Assembly: GCF_003050835.1 (NCBI RefSeq)
Contig: NZ_QAOJ01000011.1
Location: forward strand, 124,001-188,000
Length of the DNA: 64,000 nucleotides
Direction: 5' to 3'
Origin: Pseudomonas sp. GV071
GTDB taxonomy: Bacteria > Pseudomonadota > Gammaproteobacteria > Pseudomonadales > Pseudomonadaceae
Each line of letters opens with the position of its first letter. The first letter of the stretch is position 1. The position numbers were made by a program, and so were the translations under genes. Shown here one piece after another: positions 33,884 through 43,331 of this stretch. Below the pieces are notes generated by a model. The model searched no databases and was not told the DNA's origin. It saw only the letters and a list, made by a program, of their open reading frames with translations.

Positions 33884-34573
33884 TCATCCGGCGAGATCGC
33901 GGTTGGCGACTTCGCTCAGAATGCGTTCCAGCACCTGCTCGATCGAGAGTTCGGTGGAATCCAGCTGAATGGCGTCAGCCGCTGGTTTGAGCGGTGCCAC
34001 CGTACGCTGAGTGTCGCGCTCATCGCGCAAACGAATCTCGTCTAGCAGACTCGCAAGATTAACATCATCACCCTTGGCCTTCAACTGCAAGTACCGGCGT
34101 CGAGCGCGCTCTTCGGCGCTGGCGGTCAGGAAAATCTTAAGTGGCGCATCGGGAAACACCACGGTACCCATGTCGCGACCATCCGCCACTAGCCCTGGCA
34201 TTTCCTGGAAAGCACGCTGCCGCTGCAGCAGCGCATCCCTTACCGCGCCTAGTGCGGCGACCTGCGAAGCACCGGCACCGATCTGCTCGTTGCGGATCGC
34301 ATCGGTGACTTCTTCGCCCTCAAGAATGATGCGTTGCGGCTGGCCATTGGCGGCGGCAACGAATTGCACATCCAGATGAGCGGCCAGCAGCTTCAGCGCT
34401 TCTTCATTGGTCAGGTCGACGCCATGGTTACGTGCCGCGAATGCCAGCAGCCGATACAGCGCGCCGGAGTCGAGCAAACTCCACCCCAGCTTCTTCGCCA
34501 ACAGGCTGGCGATGGTGCCTTTACCGGAACCACTTGGACCGTCAATCGCGATGACTGGCGCCTGGTTGCTCAT
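33884..34573 (-). CDS. cmk: Cytidylate kinase
   Basis: 229 residues with the P-loop IDGPSGSGKGT at the N-terminus, VADGRDMGTVVFP, and the lid region EERARRRYLQL. It phosphorylates CMP and dCMP. The ATG overlaps the stop of the tyrA-aroA fusion by four bases. Confidence 0.97.
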   Translation of the reverse strand: MSNQAPVIAIDGPSGSGKGTIASLLAKKLGWSLLDSGALYRLLAFAARNHGVDLTNEEALKLLAAHLDVQFVAAANGQPQRIILEGEEVTDAIRNEQIGAGASQVAALGAVRDALLQRQRAFQEMPGLVADGRDMGTVVFPDAPLKIFLTASAEERARRRYLQLKAKGDDVNLASLLDEIRLRDERDTQRTVAPLKPAADAIQLDSTELSIEQVLERILSEVANRDLAG

Positions 34574-36801
34574 GATTTTCCCTCTTCAGTAACACGGATA
34601 CCCACTTGCGCGGCCAGGCCGAGGAAGTTCGGGAAGGAGGTGGCGACGTTCGCACAGTCGTGGATGCGGATCGGCGCCGTGGCGCGCAACGAGGCGACGC
34701 TGAACGACATGGCAATGCGGTGATCGCCGTGGCTGTGCACGTCGCCACCACCCAGGGTGCCGCCGTCGATGATGATGCCGTCCGGGGTCGGTTCGACTTT
34801 CGCGCCCAACGCCAGCAGGCCGTCGGCCATTACCTGGATACGGTCGGACTCTTTCACCCGCAGCTCTTCCGCGCCACGCAGCACGGTGCGGCCTTCGGCA
34901 ACCGACGCGGCGACGAACAGCACCGGAAATTCATCGATGGCCAGCGGCACCAGGTCTTCAGGGATGTCTATACCCTTAAGCTTGGCCGAACGCACGCGCA
35001 GGTCAGCAACCGGCTCGCCGCCCACTTCACGCGGGTTTTCCAGGGTGATGTCGGCGCCCATCAGGCGCAGGATGTCGATAACGCCAGTACGGGTCGGGTT
35101 GACACCGACGTGTTCCAGCACCAATTCGGAATCTTCGGCAATCGAACCGGCCACCAAAAAGAAGGCGGCCGAGGAAATATCCGCGGGCACTTCGATATGG
35201 GTAGCGATCAGCTTGTGGCCAGACTCAACGGTAGCCCTGTTGCCTTGGACACTCACCGGGTAGCCAAAGCCGCGCAGCATGCGCTCGGTGTGGTCGCGAG
35301 TCGGCGCCGGCTCGATCACCGTGGTGGAACCAGCGGCGTACAGACCCGCCAGCAACAGGCAGGATTTCACCTGAGCGCTGGCCATCGGCATTTCGTAAGT
35401 CATGCCGCCCAGGCGGCGACCGCCATGAATGGTCATCGGCGGACGACCTTCAGCAGCGGTGTCGATCAGTGCACCCATTTCCCGCAGCGGCTTGGCCACG
35501 CGGTTCATTGGCCGCTTGGACAGCGAGGCATCACCGGTCAGAGTCACGTCGAACGACTGCGCGGCCAGCAGACCAGACAGCAAACGCATCGAGGTGCCGG
35601 AGTTGCCCAGGTAGATCGGGCCAGGCGGCGCTTTCAGGCCGTGCAGGCCGACACCATGAATGGTTACGCGGCCGTGGTGTGGACCTTCGATCACCACGCC
35701 CATATCGCGGAATGCCTGCAGGGTCGCCAGGGCATCTTCACCTTCGAGGAAGCCTTCTACCTCGGTAGTACCTTCAGCCAGCGAGCCAAGCATGATCGAG
35801 CGGTGGGAGATGGATTTGTCACCCGGCACCCGAATTCGACCGGACAAACGGCCGCCAGGGTTGGCGAGGAAAATCACATTGTTGCTGTGCATGGCATCCA
35901 CATAGGCCCGACGCGCCAGAATCTTGCTGAAATGTTCACGAGCCACCCGGGCGCGGGTAAAGACGCCCAGAAGCTGATGGCCATCCCCGGCATCGACCGC
36001 GTCGCGCAGGGCGTCGAGGTCGCTGCGAAAGGTGTCCAGGGTGCGCAGCACCGCCTCGCGGTTGGCGAGGAAGATGTCGTGCCACATCACCGGATCGCTA
36101 CCGGCAATCCGGGTGAAATCACGGAAACCGCCGGCGGCGTAACGGAAAATCTCCAGGTTCTCGCTGCGCTTGGCCAGCGAGTCCACCAGACCGAATGCCA
36201 GCAAGTGCGGCAAGTGGCTGGTGGCGGCCAGCACCTCGTCATGGTGCTCCACGGCCATATGCTCGACATCCGCGCCGAGTGCGCGCCACAGCGTGTCGAC
36301 CAGTTGCAGCGCAGCCGCATCGGTCCGCTCCAGCGGCGTCAGAATCACCTTGTGGCGACGGAACAGCTCCGAATTGGACGCCTCTACCCCGCTCTGCTCG
36401 GAACCGGCAATCGGATGACCAGGCACAAAGCGTGCTGGCAAACCGTCGAAGGCCAGGCGCGCCGCGCGCACCACGTTGCCTTTGGCGCTGCCGACGTCGG
36501 TCAGCACCGCGTCACCGAGGTCGAGCTTGGCCAGTTCGCGCAGTAGCTTTTCCATGGCCAGAATAGGGACCGCCAGCTGAATCACACTGGCGCCCTGACA
36601 GGCGGCAGCCAGATCTGCTTCGCAGCGATCGACCACACCGAGCTCTACCGCCAGGCGGCGCGACTCAGGATCGAGGTCGACACCGACCACTTCCCGGCAC
36701 AGCCCGCTTTCACGCAGACCTTTGGCGAAAGAGCCGCCGATCAGCCCCAGGCCGATCACCACCAGGCGCTCGATGATAGGTGGGCGCTGTTGCGCCGCCA
36801 T
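34570..36801 (-). CDS. aroA: Bifunctional prephenate dehydrogenase / EPSP synthase (TyrA-AroA fusion)
   Basis: About 743 residues from ATG 36801; a GTG at 36813 is an alternative. Residues 1 to about 300 are prephenate dehydrogenase (VVIGLGLIGGSFAKGLRE; GHPIAGSEQSG). From about 310 on it is AroA: PGDKSISHRSIMLGSLAEG, LGNSGTSMRLLSGLLA and LRVKESDRI, the usual EPSP synthase signatures. The fusion links tyrosine branch and shikimate steps and is normal in Pseudomonas. Followed by cmk with a four-base overlap. Confidence 0.96.
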   Translation of the reverse strand: MAAQQRPPIIERLVVIGLGLIGGSFAKGLRESGLCREVVGVDLDPESRRLAVELGVVDRCEADLAAACQGASVIQLAVPILAMEKLLRELAKLDLGDAVLTDVGSAKGNVVRAARLAFDGLPARFVPGHPIAGSEQSGVEASNSELFRRHKVILTPLERTDAAALQLVDTLWRALGADVEHMAVEHHDEVLAATSHLPHLLAFGLVDSLAKRSENLEIFRYAAGGFRDFTRIAGSDPVMWHDIFLANREAVLRTLDTFRSDLDALRDAVDAGDGHQLLGVFTRARVAREHFSKILARRAYVDAMHSNNVIFLANPGGRLSGRIRVPGDKSISHRSIMLGSLAEGTTEVEGFLEGEDALATLQAFRDMGVVIEGPHHGRVTIHGVGLHGLKAPPGPIYLGNSGTSMRLLSGLLAAQSFDVTLTGDASLSKRPMNRVAKPLREMGALIDTAAEGRPPMTIHGGRRLGGMTYEMPMASAQVKSCLLLAGLYAAGSTTVIEPAPTRDHTERMLRGFGYPVSVQGNRATVESGHKLIATHIEVPADISSAAFFLVAGSIAEDSELVLEHVGVNPTRTGVIDILRLMGADITLENPREVGGEPVADLRVRSAKLKGIDIPEDLVPLAIDEFPVLFVAASVAEGRTVLRGAEELRVKESDRIQVMADGLLALGAKVEPTPDGIIIDGGTLGGGDVHSHGDHRIAMSFSVASLRATAPIRIHDCANVATSFPNFLGLAAQVGIRVTEEGKS

Positions 36802-36805
36802 GACA

Positions 36806-37918
36806 TCAGCCACTGGCCAGAACCTTGGTCAGGGCCGCCAGGAAGCGGGTGTTTTCAGCCTGAGTGCCGATGGTCACGCGCAAGAAGTTGGGCATGCCGT
36901 AGTTGGCCACCGGGCGCACGATCACGCCTTCGCGCAGCAGGCCTTGATACACGGGCATCCCTTCGCGGCCGACATCCACGGCAATGAAGTTGCCCTTCGA
37001 CGCAATCCAGCTCAGGCCCAGCTCACGGAAACCCTGCTCCAGTTGCTGCATACCGGCATCGTTCAACGCACGACTGTCATTCATATAGTCAGCGTCAGCC
37101 AGCGCTGCACAGGCGGCGGCCTGGGCCAAGCTGTTGACGTTGAAGGGCTGGCGTACGCGGTTGAGCACATCGGCGATGGTCGGCGACGACAGACCATAAC
37201 CAACGCGCAACGCGGCCAAGCCATAGGCCTTGGAGAACGTGCGCGAAACCAGCAAATTCGGATGATCCGCCAGGTAATCAAGGCCATCCGGCAGCTCGCC
37301 ACCGCTGGCGTATTCGATATACGCCTCATCCAGCACGACCAGCGCATGCTCCGGCACCTTGGCGAGGAAACGCGCCAGGGCATCAGCGCCGAACCAGGTG
37401 CCAGTAGGGTTGTTCGGGTTAGCGATGAACACCACGCGGGTGTTGGCGTCGATGGCCGCCAGCATGGCGTCGAGGTCATGCCCCCACTCGTTGGCCGGCA
37501 CCACTTTGGCCTGCGCGCCGACAGCCTGGGTGGCAATTGGGTACACGGCAAAGGCGTGCTCGCTGAACACTGCATTGAGGCCGGGCGCCAGATAGGCGCG
37601 GGCGACCAGTTCGAGAATGTCGTTGGAGCCGTTACCCAAGGTCACCTGATTGGCCTGCACGCCACAGCGCTCAGCCAGGGCGGCTTTCAGCTCGAAGCCG
37701 TTGCCATCGGGATAGCGGGTCAGCTCGGCAGCAGCCAAACGAATAGCCTCCAGCGCTTTCGGACTGGGGCCCAGCGGGTTTTCGTTGCTGGCCAGCTTGA
37801 CGATGCTAGCCGGGTCCAGGTTCAGCTCACGAGCCAGCTCGTCCACCGGTTTGCCGGGGACATAGGGCGAAAGCTTTTGCACGCCGGGCTGAGCCAGGGC
37901 GAGAAAATTACTGCTCAT
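36806..37918 (-). CDS. hisC: Histidinol-phosphate aminotransferase (HisC2 type)
   Basis: 370 residues. KLASNENPLGPSPKAL at the N-terminus and the PLP lysine in TFSKAYGLAALRVGYG are typical. In this operon position the enzyme probably also serves aromatic amino-acid transamination. Sits between pheA and the tyrA-aroA fusion. Confidence 0.94.
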   Translation of the reverse strand: MSSNFLALAQPGVQKLSPYVPGKPVDELARELNLDPASIVKLASNENPLGPSPKALEAIRLAAAELTRYPDGNGFELKAALAERCGVQANQVTLGNGSNDILELVARAYLAPGLNAVFSEHAFAVYPIATQAVGAQAKVVPANEWGHDLDAMLAAIDANTRVVFIANPNNPTGTWFGADALARFLAKVPEHALVVLDEAYIEYASGGELPDGLDYLADHPNLLVSRTFSKAYGLAALRVGYGLSSPTIADVLNRVRQPFNVNSLAQAAACAALADADYMNDSRALNDAGMQQLEQGFRELGLSWIASKGNFIAVDVGREGMPVYQGLLREGVIVRPVANYGMPNFLRVTIGTQAENTRFLAALTKVLASG

Positions 37919-37944
37919 GGGTTCTCCTCAGAGAATCAACGGGG

Positions 37945-39039
37945 TCACAGCACTGCCTTGGGGTAGGAACCCAATACTTTCAGTGCGACCGCTTCCTGAT
38001 TGATCTTCTCCAGCACGTCACGGATCAGCGGATCACGGTGATGGCCGGCGAAGTCGATAAAGAACACATAGGTCCATTTACCGCTGCGCGATGGGCGGGT
38101 TTCGATGCGGGTCAGGTCGATGCCATTGGCATGGAACGGCACCAACAGCTCGTGCAGCGCGCCCGGCTGGTTGCGCATCGAGGCGATGATCGAGGTCTTG
38201 TCGTCACCGGTCGGCGGCACTTCCTGGTTGCCGATGATCAAAAAGCGCGTCGAGTTGTCCGGACGGTCTTCGATCTTCTCGGCCAGCTTGCTCAAGCCGT
38301 ACAGGCTCGCCGCCATATCGCCGGCGATGGCCGCCGAGTTCCACTCGCTCTTCACCCGTTTGGCCGCATCAGCGTTGCTGGACACCGCTACGCGCTCAAC
38401 ATTCGGGTAATGGGCATCCAGCCACTTGCGGCACTGGGCCAGGGACTGGGCATGGGAGTAGATACGGGTAATGCGGTCGGTCTTGGTGACATCGCCCACC
38501 AGCAAGTGGTGGTGGATGCGCAGCTCAACTTCGCCACAGATCACCATGTCGTGTTCGAAGAAGCTGTCGAGGGTGTTGTTCACCGCGCCTTCGGTGGAGT
38601 TTTCCACCGGCACCACGCCGAAATTCACCGCGCCGGCGGCCACTTCACGGAACACTTCGTCGATGGCCGCCATCGGCACGGTAATCACCGCGTGACCGAA
38701 ATGCTTCATCGCCGCCGCTTGGGTGAAGGTGCCTTCCGGACCCAGATAGGCCACTTTCAGCGGCTGTTCCAGCGCCAGGCAGGAGGACATGATTTCGCGG
38801 AACAGACGCGCCACTTCCTCGTTGGGCAGCGGGCCCTTGTTCAGTTCCATGATGTGCTTGAGCACCCAGGCTTCACGCTCAGGGCGGTAGAACACCGGTA
38901 TCTCGCCTTCGGGCAGCGCGGCCATTTTCACCCGCGCCACTTCCTGGGCGCAGCTGGCGCGCTCGCTGATCAGGTCGAGGATCTTCTTGTCGAGACTGTC
39001 GATGCGTACCCGCAGCGCTTTTAGTTCGTGCTCGCTCAT
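37945..39039 (-). CDS. pheA: Chorismate mutase / prephenate dehydratase (P-protein)
   Basis: 364 residues from ATG 39039, which overlaps the serC stop (ATGA). Chorismate mutase occupies about residues 1-90 (LRVRIDSLDKKILDLISERA), prephenate dehydratase 95-270 (VAYLGPEGTFTQAAA; NSTEGAVNNTLD; DNSTRFLIIG), and an ACT domain follows (ALHELLVPF; ETRPSRSGKWTY), the site of phenylalanine feedback. Confidence 0.97.
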   Translation of the reverse strand: MSEHELKALRVRIDSLDKKILDLISERASCAQEVARVKMAALPEGEIPVFYRPEREAWVLKHIMELNKGPLPNEEVARLFREIMSSCLALEQPLKVAYLGPEGTFTQAAAMKHFGHAVITVPMAAIDEVFREVAAGAVNFGVVPVENSTEGAVNNTLDSFFEHDMVICGEVELRIHHHLLVGDVTKTDRITRIYSHAQSLAQCRKWLDAHYPNVERVAVSSNADAAKRVKSEWNSAAIAGDMAASLYGLSKLAEKIEDRPDNSTRFLIIGNQEVPPTGDDKTSIIASMRNQPGALHELLVPFHANGIDLTRIETRPSRSGKWTYVFFIDFAGHHRDPLIRDVLEKINQEAVALKVLGSYPKAVL

Positions 39040-40124
39040 CAAGCGTGCTCCTTCTCGAACTCCGCCATGTAAGCCACCAGCGCCTCGACCCCGTCGAGAC
39101 CGACGGCGTTATAAATAGAAGCGCGCATGCCGCCCACCGAACGGTGACCTTTGAGGTTGAGCAGGCCGCGGGCGTCGGCACCAGCCAGGAACGGCTTGTC
39201 CAGGCGCTCATCGGCCAGGCGGAACGGCACGTTCATCCACGAGCGGGCATTGATGGCAATCGGGTTGCTGTATAGGCCGCTGGCGTCGATGGCGCCGTAC
39301 AACAGCTCCTTCTTGGCACGGTTGCGCTGCTCCATGGCAGCCACACCGCCCTGCTCTTTCAGCCACTCGAACACCAGGCCGGACAAGTACCAGGAGAAGG
39401 TCGCCGGGGTGTTGTACATCGAGCCGTTATCAGCCGCGACTTTGTAGTTGAGCATGGTCGGCGTGCTGGAGCGGGCGCGACCCAGCAGGTCTTCACGCAC
39501 AATCACCACCACCAGACCAGACGGGCCGATGTTCTTCTGCGCACCGGCGTAGATCAGGCCGAACTTCGACACATCGAGCTCGCGGGACAGAATGTCGGAG
39601 GACATGTCCACCACCAACGGCACGTCACCGGTTTCAGGGATCCAATCGAACTGCAGACCACCGATGGTTTCGTTACTGGCGTAGTGCACGTAGGCCGCGT
39701 CTTTGCTCAGCTGCCACTCGTTCTGGCCAGGAATGGCGAAATAGTCGTAGGGCTTGGCGCTGGCTGCGACGTTGACGTTGCCGTAGCGACGAGCTTCTTC
39801 GATGCTTTTCTTCGACCAGATACCGGTATCGATATAGTCGGCCGTGCCGTCTTCGGGCAGCAGGTTAAGGGCGATTTCGGCAAATTGCTGGCTGGCGCCA
39901 CCTTGCAGAAACAGCACTTTGTAATTCGACGGGATAGCGAGCAAATCGCGCAGGTCCTGCTCCGCCTTCTCGGCGATGGCCACGTAGTCATCGCTGCGAT
40001 GGCTCATTTCCATGACCGAAAGGCCTTTGCCGTTCCAGTCCAGAAGTTCGGCCTGGGCACGTTGCAGTACAGCTTCGGGAAGCGCGGCTGGGCCTGCGCA
40101 GAAGTTAAAGGCTCGCTTGCTCAC
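39039..40124 (-). CDS. serC: Phosphoserine aminotransferase
   Basis: 361 residues from GTG 40124 preceded by GAGAGAG; the longer frame upstream is not conserved. FNFCAGPAALPE at the N-terminus and the PLP lysine in YAGAQKNIGPSGLVVVI define SerC. It acts in serine and pyridoxal phosphate synthesis and lies between gyrA and pheA as expected. Confidence 0.96.
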   Translation of the reverse strand: MSKRAFNFCAGPAALPEAVLQRAQAELLDWNGKGLSVMEMSHRSDDYVAIAEKAEQDLRDLLAIPSNYKVLFLQGGASQQFAEIALNLLPEDGTADYIDTGIWSKKSIEEARRYGNVNVAASAKPYDYFAIPGQNEWQLSKDAAYVHYASNETIGGLQFDWIPETGDVPLVVDMSSDILSRELDVSKFGLIYAGAQKNIGPSGLVVVIVREDLLGRARSSTPTMLNYKVAADNGSMYNTPATFSWYLSGLVFEWLKEQGGVAAMEQRNRAKKELLYGAIDASGLYSNPIAINARSWMNVPFRLADERLDKPFLAGADARGLLNLKGHRSVGGMRASIYNAVGLDGVEALVAYMAEFEKEHA

Positions 40125-40192
40125 GTCAGTCTCTCTCAGTTCACCCACACCGCCAACGATGCGGCAGTGCATGCTGTCATTCGTGCAGGGTT

Positions 40193-40219
40193 AGGGCGCT
40201 CACCTCAAGTGAGCGCCCT
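40193..40219. terminator. Hairpin between gyrA and serC
   Basis: Perfect 11-bp stem (40193-40203 with 40209-40219) and a five-base loop, only six bases past the gyrA stop. No T tract follows on either strand, so it may pause or process the transcript rather than terminate it. Confidence 0.5.
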
Positions 40220-40225
40220 GCCCGC

Positions 40226-43051
40226 TTACTCTTCGCTTGGCTGCTCTTCGTCATCAGCAACAACGTCGTCGGACACCGCGTCGATGGCATCGCTGAGATC
40301 AGCACTGTCCATGTCAGCCGCTTCCAACTCAGCGCCTTCCAGCACCTCGCCGTCTTCGCCCAGCAGCACCTGGCCTTCCACTTCCGAAGGCTCTTGCACA
40401 CGCTCAAGGCCAACCAGTGTTTCGTCGCTAGCCAGCTTGATCAGGGTCACGCCCTGGGTGTTACGGCCCGAGCTGGACACTTCGTCAACGCGGGTACGCA
40501 CCAAGGTGCCCTGGTCGGAGATCAGCATGATCTCTTCGCCGTCCTGCACCTGGATGGCGCCGATCAGCTTGCCGTTACGCTCTTTGGTGACCATACCGAT
40601 CACGCCCTGACCGCCACGACCGCGACGTGGGAACTTGCTCAAGGCAGTGCGCTTGCCAAAGCCGCGCTCGGAGGCGGTAAGGATCTGCGCACCCGACTCC
40701 GGAATCAGCATGGAGATCAAGGTCTGACCTTTGCCCAGACGCATGCCGCGGATACCGCGAGCGCCACGGCCCATCACGCGAATGGAGCTTTCAGCGAAAC
40801 GGATCACTTTGCCGGAGTCATTGAACAGCATGACTTCCTTGGCACCGTCAGTGATGGCGGCGGCGATCAGGGTGTCGCCTTCTTTCAGCTTGAGGGCGAT
40901 CAGGCCGCTGGTGCGCGGACGGGCGAACTGCGACAGCGGGGTCTTCTTCACGGTACCCATGGCGGTGGCCATAAAGATGTACTCGCCGGTAGGCTCAGCC
41001 ACCCATTCAGCGGTCTCGCCTTCGACTTCTTCGACCTCGGCCGCTTCTTCAGCCTCAACCACTTCGCCTTCGATCACGTCTTCAGCGTCGTCCAGATCCT
41101 CGTCGGCACCGGCGGTTTTCTGCAGGGCTTCGAGATCGATCTGCAGCATGGTGGTGATGTATTCACCTTCATCCAATGGCAACAGGTTAACCAACGGACG
41201 ACCACGGGCAGCGCGGGACGCTTCCGGAATTTCGTAGGTCTTCAGCCAGTACACCTTGCCCTTGCTGGAGAACAGCAGCAGGGTGGCGTGGCTATTGGCG
41301 ACCAGCAGGTGCTCGATGTAGTCCTCATCTTTCACACCGGTCGCCGACTTGCCTTTACCGCCACGACGCTGAGCCTGATAGGCCGACAGCGGTTGGGTTT
41401 TGGCATAGCCGCCGTGGGAGATGGTTACTACACGTTCTTCTTCGGTGATCAGGTCACCCAGAGTCAGGTCCAGACGGGTATCGAGAATCTCGGTACGACG
41501 CTTGTCACCGAACTCGGCCTTCACGCCTTCGAGCTCTTCGCGGATCACTTCCATCAGGCGCGTGGCGCTGGTGAGGATGCGGATCAGCTCGCCGATCTGT
41601 TCCAGAATTTCCTTGTACTCGGCCAGCAGCTTTTCGTGCTCGAGGCCGGTCAGGCGGTGCAGGCGCAAGTCCAGGATGGCCTGAGCTTGCTCAGGCGAAA
41701 GATAGTACATGCCATCGCGCAGACCGTATTGCGGGTCGAGGTCCTGCGGGCGGCAGGAATCGGCACCAGCGGCTTCGACCATGCCTTGTACGGCGCTGGA
41801 TTCCCAGGCGCGGGATACCAGGGCTTCTTTCGCTTCAGCCGAGCTTGGCGAGGCCTTGATCACGGCGATGACCGGGTCGATGTTGGACAGGGCAACCGCC
41901 TGACCTTCAAGGATATGGCCACGTTCGCGGGCTTTGCGCAGCAGGTAAACGGTACGGCGGGTCACCACTTCACGACGGTGAAGGATGAACGCTTCGAGCA
42001 GATCCTTGAGGTTCAGAATCTTCGGCTGGCCGTCGATCAGCGCCACCACGTTGATACCGAACACGCTTTGCAGCTGGGTCTGGGCGTAGAGGTTGTTGAG
42101 GATCACCTCAGGCACTTCGCCGCGACGCAGCTCGATCACGATGCGCATACCGTCCTTGTCGGACTCGTCGCGCAGCTCGGTGATGCCTTCCAGTTTCTTC
42201 TCTTTCACCAGCTCGGCGATCTTCTCGATCACCCGGGCTTTGTTGAGCTGGTACGGCAGCTCGGTGATCACGATCTGCTGGCGGCCACCGACCTTATCGA
42301 TGTCTTCGAACATCGCGCGGGCGCGAATCTGGATACGGCCACGACCGGTGCGGTAGGCCTCGATGATACCGGCACGACCGTTGATGATCGCCGCGGTCGG
42401 AAAGTCCGGACCCGGGATGTAGTGCATCAGGTCATCGATCGACAGCTCAGGGTTGTCGATCAGCGCCAGGCAGCCGTCGATAACCTCGGTGAGGTTATGC
42501 GGCGGAATGTTGGTCGCCATGCCCACGGCAATACCGCTGGAACCGTTGACCAGCAGGTTGGGGATCTTGGTCGGCATGACCGCCGGGATGATTTCGGTGC
42601 CGTCGTAGTTGGGCACCCAGTCGACAGTTTCTTTGTCGAGGTCGGCCAGCAGCTCGTGGGCGAGCTTGGTCATGCGCACTTCGGTGTATCGCATGGCGGC
42701 GGCGTTGTCGCCGTCCACCGAACCGAAGTTACCCTGGCCGTCGACCAGCAGGTAACGCAGGGAGAACGGCTGCGCCATCCGGACGATGGTGTCGTAAACC
42801 GCAGTGTCACCGTGAGGGTGGTACTTACCGATTACGTCACCGACCACACGGGCGGATTTCTTATAAGCCTTGTTCCAGTCGTTACCCAGCTCGCTCATCG
42901 CGTAGAGCACGCGGCGGTGCACGGGCTTGAGGCCGTCACGTGCATCCGGCAAGGCGCGCCCGACGATTACGCTCATTGCGTAGTCGAGGTAGGACTGTTT
43001 CAGCTCGTCTTCGATATTGACCGGGAGGATTTCTTTGGCCAGTTCGCCCAT
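40226..43051 (-). CDS. gyrA: DNA gyrase subunit A
   Basis: 941 residues from ATG 43051. Catalytic Y122 lies in AAMRYTEVRM, the quinolone region reads HPHGDTAVYDTI with wild-type T83 and D87, and the GyrA box is QRRGGKG. The C-terminal wheel carries an acidic insert (DEDLDDAEDVIEG and following) and the protein ends in a long acidic tail, longer than in E. coli. It supercoils DNA with GyrB. A leader with a structured hairpin precedes it. Confidence 0.98.
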   Translation of the reverse strand: MGELAKEILPVNIEDELKQSYLDYAMSVIVGRALPDARDGLKPVHRRVLYAMSELGNDWNKAYKKSARVVGDVIGKYHPHGDTAVYDTIVRMAQPFSLRYLLVDGQGNFGSVDGDNAAAMRYTEVRMTKLAHELLADLDKETVDWVPNYDGTEIIPAVMPTKIPNLLVNGSSGIAVGMATNIPPHNLTEVIDGCLALIDNPELSIDDLMHYIPGPDFPTAAIINGRAGIIEAYRTGRGRIQIRARAMFEDIDKVGGRQQIVITELPYQLNKARVIEKIAELVKEKKLEGITELRDESDKDGMRIVIELRRGEVPEVILNNLYAQTQLQSVFGINVVALIDGQPKILNLKDLLEAFILHRREVVTRRTVYLLRKARERGHILEGQAVALSNIDPVIAVIKASPSSAEAKEALVSRAWESSAVQGMVEAAGADSCRPQDLDPQYGLRDGMYYLSPEQAQAILDLRLHRLTGLEHEKLLAEYKEILEQIGELIRILTSATRLMEVIREELEGVKAEFGDKRRTEILDTRLDLTLGDLITEEERVVTISHGGYAKTQPLSAYQAQRRGGKGKSATGVKDEDYIEHLLVANSHATLLLFSSKGKVYWLKTYEIPEASRAARGRPLVNLLPLDEGEYITTMLQIDLEALQKTAGADEDLDDAEDVIEGEVVEAEEAAEVEEVEGETAEWVAEPTGEYIFMATAMGTVKKTPLSQFARPRTSGLIALKLKEGDTLIAAAITDGAKEVMLFNDSGKVIRFAESSIRVMGRGARGIRGMRLGKGQTLISMLIPESGAQILTASERGFGKRTALSKFPRRGRGGQGVIGMVTKERNGKLIGAIQVQDGEEIMLISDQGTLVRTRVDEVSSSGRNTQGVTLIKLASDETLVGLERVQEPSEVEGQVLLGEDGEVLEGAELEAADMDSADLSDAIDAVSDDVVADDEEQPSEE

Positions 43052-43080
43052 GAGAAGCCTGGTTCCTTTTTCTGGTGAAA

Positions 43081-43110
43081 CTCCGCGCATTCATCCTGAA
43101 TGACGTGGAG
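43081..43110 (-). ncRNA. Structured element in the gyrA leader (candidate gyrA RNA motif)
   Basis: CATTCA (43088-43093) pairs with TGAATG (43097-43102) around TCC, and CTCC (43081-43084) pairs with GGAG (43107-43110) outside an internal loop. It lies 30-60 bases before the gyrA ATG. A conserved gyrA leader RNA of unknown function is described for Pseudomonas; I infer this is it, without a covariance search. Confidence 0.5.
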
Positions 43111-43331
43111 CTCGCCGTCGCGGCCTTGGGGCCAGCAACGACTCATGACAAATCAACGAGTTATGGCATGGATCTGCGCAATTTGGGTGACCATGGCAGG
43201 CCCCCTTGAAAACTGACGGAGAGTACCACACCCGATGCCCCGAACCTATCCCCGCAGAGCACGCCGCGCGTCAGGCAGCGCCATATAAATGACATCACCT
43301 GAACGCACGGAACAGCTCTTAAATGAAGGAG

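Noticed and set aside
40226..43051. Quinolone-resistance mutation in gyrA
   Set aside because: Residues 83 and 87 are Thr and Asp, the wild-type state.
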